A stretch of DNA of 64,000 bases from Absidia repens. Lineage: Eukaryota; Mucoromycota; Mucoromycetes; Mucorales; Cunninghamellaceae. The stretch is from the NCBI GenBank assembly GCA_002105175.1, contig MCGE01000025.1, positions 372,001 through 436,000 of the forward strand, in the 5' to 3' direction. The position numbers were made by a program, and so were the translations under genes. The first letter of the stretch is position 1. Every line of letters starts with the position of its first letter. Shown here in pieces: positions 59,671 through 64,000 of this stretch. Under the pieces are notes generated by a model. That model was given only the letters and a program-made list of their open reading frames with translations. It did no database searches and had not been told where the DNA came from.

Positions 59671-60480
59671 GATGAATAAATATGTGAGGGGAAAAAAAAA
59701 TTATCAATAATAAAAAAAGTGTGTGTGCGTATGCAAAGGAGGGGAAAGAAAAAAGAAAAAGAAAGAAAGAAAAAGGTGTTGAAAAAAAAAAAAAAGTTTA
59801 TTTCAGACGTTTATGAAATAATATCACCGCTCTATACAGAAACGAAATAACCTGATTGTCAATTTGCACTTTATTTGTGAACTCGGCGCCATAGACATAT
59901 CATTGCTCATATATACATAAAGTTGAGGCTTACCGATGACTACATTGGATGCGGTGAAACAAAAAAAAAATTCGCTTGTTCGCCCATGTCTCCTTAGCAG
60001 CGAAAAGACTAGGAAATCGGTCGTCAGGGTTTTGCGGGAGTTTAAATCGCTCTTTCGAAGCATGATCCTTTTTTGAGTAAATACAAAAAAGATCATCCCT
60101 TAACACCAATATTTCTTCAACCAAAGTGGAGACTTTGTCTCATTGTTAATCACTAAACTCTATTGGTACACTAATGGACTCCTGTCCATCATAAAAAAAA
60201 AGCAATACATTCGTAGATATATATATATATATATAAATTGACAAGTGAACCCCATGTAGTTATAACCATATGGTATGTGAGTGGAATATCAAAAAAAAAA
60301 AAAAAAAAAAATTGTTTAATCACCAATATTGACACGAGTGACAAGCATGGGTTTTTTTTTTCTCAAGCGTTTTTGCATTATTTTGTATCTTTTATTACAA
60401 GGCATTTCAACATGGAACTATATCTTTCTTTCTTTCATCGATCAAATAATACATAAAACTATAAATAAAAGCAATAATCA
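59671..60480. other. Divergent promoter region
   Basis: Between the TrpE-like gene (-) and the PH-domain gene (+). Short overlapping minus-strand frames at 59824-60124 (for example MVEEILVLRDDLFCIYSKKD) have no recognisable family. A (TA)n tract lies at 60217-60235 and an A run at 60290-60310. Confidence 0.4.
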
Positions 60481-61502
60481 ATGATATCCTTATTTGAAGC
60501 AATCAAAAAGCACCTACCCCCAATATATTGTTACAGCGATGATTTTCAGGCATCAACAGCAAAAAATTATCGTAACCCTGCAAAGGATCCTTCTTCGTTA
60601 TTGGAAATTACGCCCATGACAACTGCATTACCATCATCACCACTAAAAAAGATAAGGAAATGGCAGAGAAAATATGACTCATTATCCCAATCTACCACTC
60701 ATATTGTATCACAACCTGTCAAATCAAAGAAAAATAATAAAGATGATGACCACCCATGCCTAATTTCAACCGCCGACAAATCCATGGAAGAGCTATTACC
60801 ACCTTATACCTGCTCTGTCAAGAAAACGGGGAAAATGTATATTAAAAGAGAAATGGAACATCACTATCGATCTTCAGCAGATAGAAGCTGGAAGTAAATG
60901 CAAAAAAAAAAAAAAAAAAAGAAGAGGGGAAATGAAAATGGACCATTCAATTCCTTTTTTTTTTTTTTGTTAGGAAATATGACGTTCATTTGCATGGCAC
61001 ATTACTGGATGCTTTTACCTGTAACCCTGTACTGACACCTGAAAAACGAAAACGAAAATCAATCATTCTTCTCCAACATGGTTTGCAAGGAGCCAAAGTG
61101 GGCTGGGCATGTGATTATGAACAAAAGCCATATACCCTTCGAATCTATTCGACTATCACAGGCGAGCAAGTTTTGTTACGCCCTGCTGCAGACGATCATG
61201 ATAACAAGACAGAACAGCAAGAGGAAAAGGGACTTCGAGAAATGGTGGAATGGATCGAACGAATCCAGGCGGCGATCAACATCAGCATGGATATTGACGA
61301 ACAAAAAATGCCGACCTTTGTCACCTTAGCTCGGACCCATTACCGCCATCACCCCAATATGGCGACAGTCATCCTTGATCAAGCTAAATTAGCCGTTCAG
61401 ACCTGCCCTCATCGCGGGACACACACGTCATCCATCACAATCAATGGTAACAACAATAAAAAAGCAACAACAAAATGGAGACGAGGATTCAAAAAATGGT
61501 AA
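60481..61502 (+). CDS. PH-domain protein
   Basis: Predicted 313 residues in two exons, 60481-60893 and 60974-61502 (phase 2; donor GTAAAT, acceptor TTAG). Residues ~105-225 fit a pleckstrin-homology fold: LPPYTCSVKKTGKMYIKRE, RSWKKYDVHLHGTLLDAF (the usual R-x-W-K-K-x-x-V-x-L-x-G strand), SIILLQHGLQGAKVGWACDY, KPYTLRIYSTITGEQVLLRP and a C-terminal amphipathic helix MVEWIERIQAAINIS with the invariant Trp. PH domains bind phosphoinositides or proteins at membranes. Flanks are Lys-rich and low complexity; the C-terminus ends in basic KWRRGFKKW. No other domain is visible. Confidence 0.82.
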
Positions 61503-61582
61503 AAAAAAAAAAAATATATATATATAGCGATAGATTTTCAATTTTTATTCATGACAAAAAGAAAGAAGAAAAAAAGACATAA

Positions 61583-62689
61583 CTAAGTTCTAAGTTGGTT
61601 TTCTGGTTTTCTAAAAATTTCCAAAGCAGGATCATCCCAGCTAAGATATTGCCCTGAACGGTCCTTGGGAGGGTTCATACCTAAAGCTACCACGACATGA
61701 GCAGGATCGTCCGCATTCAATAAGCGTCCATTGCGATGTAATTCCACAAACTTTTCATGGTCATCCTTCATGGCTTCACTGCCTTTGTCCCGAATCACTT
61801 GTTGCATGTCAGTATTGACCACACCAGGGCGGATGGCCAATGTGGTCACGTCAGGTTCTTCCACAGCCAAAGTCATTCCCAGATGATTCAAAGCCGCCTT
61901 TGACCTTAGTGGTAGAAAAATACATGGTTAAATAAAAAATACAAAACTTTTTTTTTCATGGTATACTCAAATGATGATGGTATTATGATAACTTACGCTC
62001 CATAAGCACCCCATGCTCTGTAGCCTCTGCTTGCTGCACCAGAGGAAATCAAAATCAAAGTACCTTTGCTTCGACGCAAATGAGGTAAAGCTTCCTGTAC
62101 CAAAGTGATGATAGAGAAGAAGTTGACATCGAATAAACTAAAAAAAAAAAAAAAAGGAAATGAGATAAAATGAATTTTATTTCCCCCTCGTATGCTGTTA
62201 ATAAATGTTTTATAAACCACTTACTGTTTCCATCCTTGTACTGAGCCATCACCTACAGAGGCAATAGGTTCTACAACACTATGACCCAAGAAGAACAACA
62301 AGAAGATGAAAAAGAGGAAAATGAATGATGCGGTAATGACTTTTCTACTGTTGTTTTGCTATTGTTTGTTTGTTTGTTTGTTTGTTTGCTTTTTTCAAAT
62401 TGAACTCTTACCCAGCATTCGCCACCACCGTATCAAGTCGGCCCCATTTATCTATCGCGACGTTCACTGCACGTCGGCAAGTATGTTCATCACAGACATC
62501 ACCCACCACGATTTCGAGATCATCTCCACCACCTTGCTGAGCTGCTACTTCAAGTTTCAATGCTTCTAAAAGTTCCTTACTGCGAGCAACCGCCACCACT
62601 CTCGCCTTGAATTTGTTCAAAGCTAACAGCGTCATGGCTTTCCCAATGCCTTTGGAGGCTCCTGTCACTAAATAAACTTTTTCACTCAT
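61583..62689 (-). CDS. Short-chain dehydrogenase/reductase (SDR, Irc24-like)
   Basis: Classical SDR oxidoreductase of 264 residues in four exons: 62689-62412, 62278-62225, 62137-61997, 61904-61583. NAD(P)-binding TGASKGIG (residues ~9-16), conserved NAG of strand 4, then catalytic Ser in LILISSGAASRGY and YxxxK in WGAYGASKAALNH. After the active site: TLAIRPGVVNTDMQQVI and the C-terminal GQYLSWDDPALEIF typical of the fungal Irc24/YIR036C-type SDRs (benzil reductase-like). The natural substrate is unknown. Start chosen at MSEKVYLVTGASKG; an in-frame ATG nine codons upstream is less like the family. Confidence 0.92.
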
Positions 62690-63593
62690 TTGTGTTTGTG
62701 TCAATAAAATTCTCAAAGGGAAAAAGGGAAAAGGGAAAAGAAAAAAAAAATTAAGGTTATGACACTTGAAACTCCACCCAGAAAATCATGTCCAGTGACG
62801 AGAGCTGGGTTTGGAGCACACTGTCTGTGCCCTCCGCTTGCTTGCTTGCTACTTACTCGTAATAAATGCTCCGCCGCCCCGCTCAAAAATTTATATGTGA
62901 TGAAACTACTGTGAGAGGAGGTTGTCTTCAGTCCCTGTAGTATGCTGCTTTATTTCCTTTTCCTCCCTTCGCTATCCTCGTTATCTCGTACCTTTTTTTT
63001 TTTTTTTTTTTTTACTATACGCTGTCATGATATGAACTCAGTTTTTGCTTATTATTTTATCATCATAGAGGATGGCACGAGAAGATTTTTATGGGTCTGA
63101 GAGGCGATGAGGGCAGGGATTGGTTCCTGGAGGTTGAGACGTGCGGAATGAATAGTCAACTGTCATTGGAATGGAATGGCTTTATATCATCTAGTAGTAC
63201 CGTATGATATGTTCTAACTCACCAAAAGCATTCATCAAAGACATATACGGATATATATATACATATATACTATTATATTATTCTATTGTAAAATAACATA
63301 GCGTAAGATAAACTAAGAGGGCAAGTAATTATACATCGGGTTGCAAACTAGTCTACAGTGGAGGGGAGAGTTCAATGGAAGCAGATCGCCGTACTGACGA
63401 CAATGAATGCTATGGCCTGATATAAAAAAAAAAAAAGAGAGCTGCAGTACTACTGTTATTGAATAGTTGAGGCCGTTGTAAAAAGAAGATAATTACCTTG
63501 TTTATATTGTTTCATGATGTTGATATTGTAATAGGAGGGGGCATGTATCCACTTAAAAAAAATGACAAGCCTAATTCTCAAAAAAATCGTTTT
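62690..63593. other. Intergenic
   Basis: Upstream of the SDR gene; T run at 62993-63013, (TA)-rich tract near 63245-63275, A run at 63425-63436. No recognisable gene. Confidence 0.45.
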
Positions 63594-64000
63594 AAATCCC
63601 GCCCACGTGTATTTATTTTTCTCCCCCCCCCGAATTTTCTTTTCCTCTCTCTTTCTTTTTCAATTTCTTTTTTAACTTCTTTTTTTTTCTTCACCATTCA
63701 ACTTCTATGGGGTTATTTTGGACTTAGAATAGTGTCAGGACTAGTTTAGAAGAGTTTTCAGCTCAGGGATTACAACATGCATGGGGGAACCCTTTCATTT
63801 TGGATTCAGGATCTGAGGGCACCATTAGTTGGGTTTTTGGAGTCATCTTAGCTTCGTTTAGTGTTAGTTTGCCTATATTTTAAATTCACATCGGAATAAA
63901 ATATGTCTTTTGTTTGCATAACCCAATGGAAAAAATGTCGTGTAAAATATATCATCTCTTTCATGTCTTGTACAAGAGATCCCTTTTTTTTACCTCATCA
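63594..64000 (+). repeat. Interspersed repeat, copy R9 (cut by window end)
   Basis: Head AATCCCGCCCACGTGTATTT (about 63594-63613), core TTAGAATAGTGTCAGGACTA (about 63723), GTTTTCAGCTCAGGGATTAC, GCATGGGGGAACCC, TTTCATTTTGGATTCAGGAT, GTTTAGTGTTAGTTTG (63856) and GGAATAAAATATG (63892). One of the best-preserved cores; it continues past the window. Confidence 0.85.

Noticed and set aside
59824..60124. Two overlapping minus-strand open frames of 64 and 90 codons
   Set aside because: Neither has a recognisable family or splice partners; the region is the divergent promoter of two well-supported genes.
1..64000. CRISPR array, prokaryotic operon, integron or prophage
   Set aside because: The window is eukaryotic: spliced genes, poly(A) signals and no direct-repeat/spacer arrays.

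Overview
This is a piece of a fungal nuclear genome, most likely an early-diverging filamentous fungus of the Mucorales type (Mucoromycota). The reasons are very AT-rich intergenic DNA with long A or T runs, many short introns (about 50-110 bp, GTAAGT-like donors, TAG/CAG acceptors), poly-Q/poly-T/poly-S stretches in proteins, and a gene set (TAPT1-like, NR2C2AP-like, CYRI/FAM49-like) that early-diverging fungi share with animals. The genus is inference; no rRNA or mitochondrial marker is present. All exon models were built by hand: I joined exons only where splice signals, reading phase and family similarity agree.

Layout. 1-2.4 kb: copies of an interspersed repeat. 2.4-16.2 kb: TAPT1/Emp65-like ER protein with an apparent one-base deletion (+), MIT-domain protein (-), large Ser-rich disordered protein (+), NR2C2AP-like discoidin-fold protein (+), PPR protein (+). 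16.2-18.5 kb: decayed GATA zinc-finger gene and a repeat. 18.5-20.6 kb: S10 serine carboxypeptidase (+). 20.7-22.4 kb: two repeat copies facing each other. 23.6-35.4 kb (all -): Ser-rich small protein, four-helix membrane protein, neuronal calcium sensor NCS1, Ras2/RasB-class GTPase, CYRI/FAM49 homologue, biotin synthase. 36.9-38.1 kb: longest repeat copy. 38.4-53.6 kb (all -): Pex23/Pex30-like dysferlin-domain protein, CorA/Alr-type Mg transporter, Ric1 (20 exons), and an SH3-WW-WW-RasGEF (Cdc25-like) protein. 55.3 kb: repeat. 56.1-62.7 kb: WrbA-type quinone reductase (-), anthranilate synthase component I (-), PH-domain protein (+), short-chain dehydrogenase (-). 63.6 kb to end: repeat.

The genes are not an operon or a metabolic cluster. 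Several act in one broad area, membrane-associated small-GTPase and calcium signalling: a Ras GTPase, a Cdc25-type Ras exchange factor, a predicted Rac1-binding CYRI protein, the Ypt6/Rab6 exchange-factor subunit Ric1, and NCS1. The biosynthetic genes are single (TrpE, BioB). The most unusual non-gene content is a dispersed repeat family with a tRNA-like head in one copy, a CCGCCCACGTGG box, a conserved core and, in the longest copy, about 1.2 kb of body with no recognisable protein.
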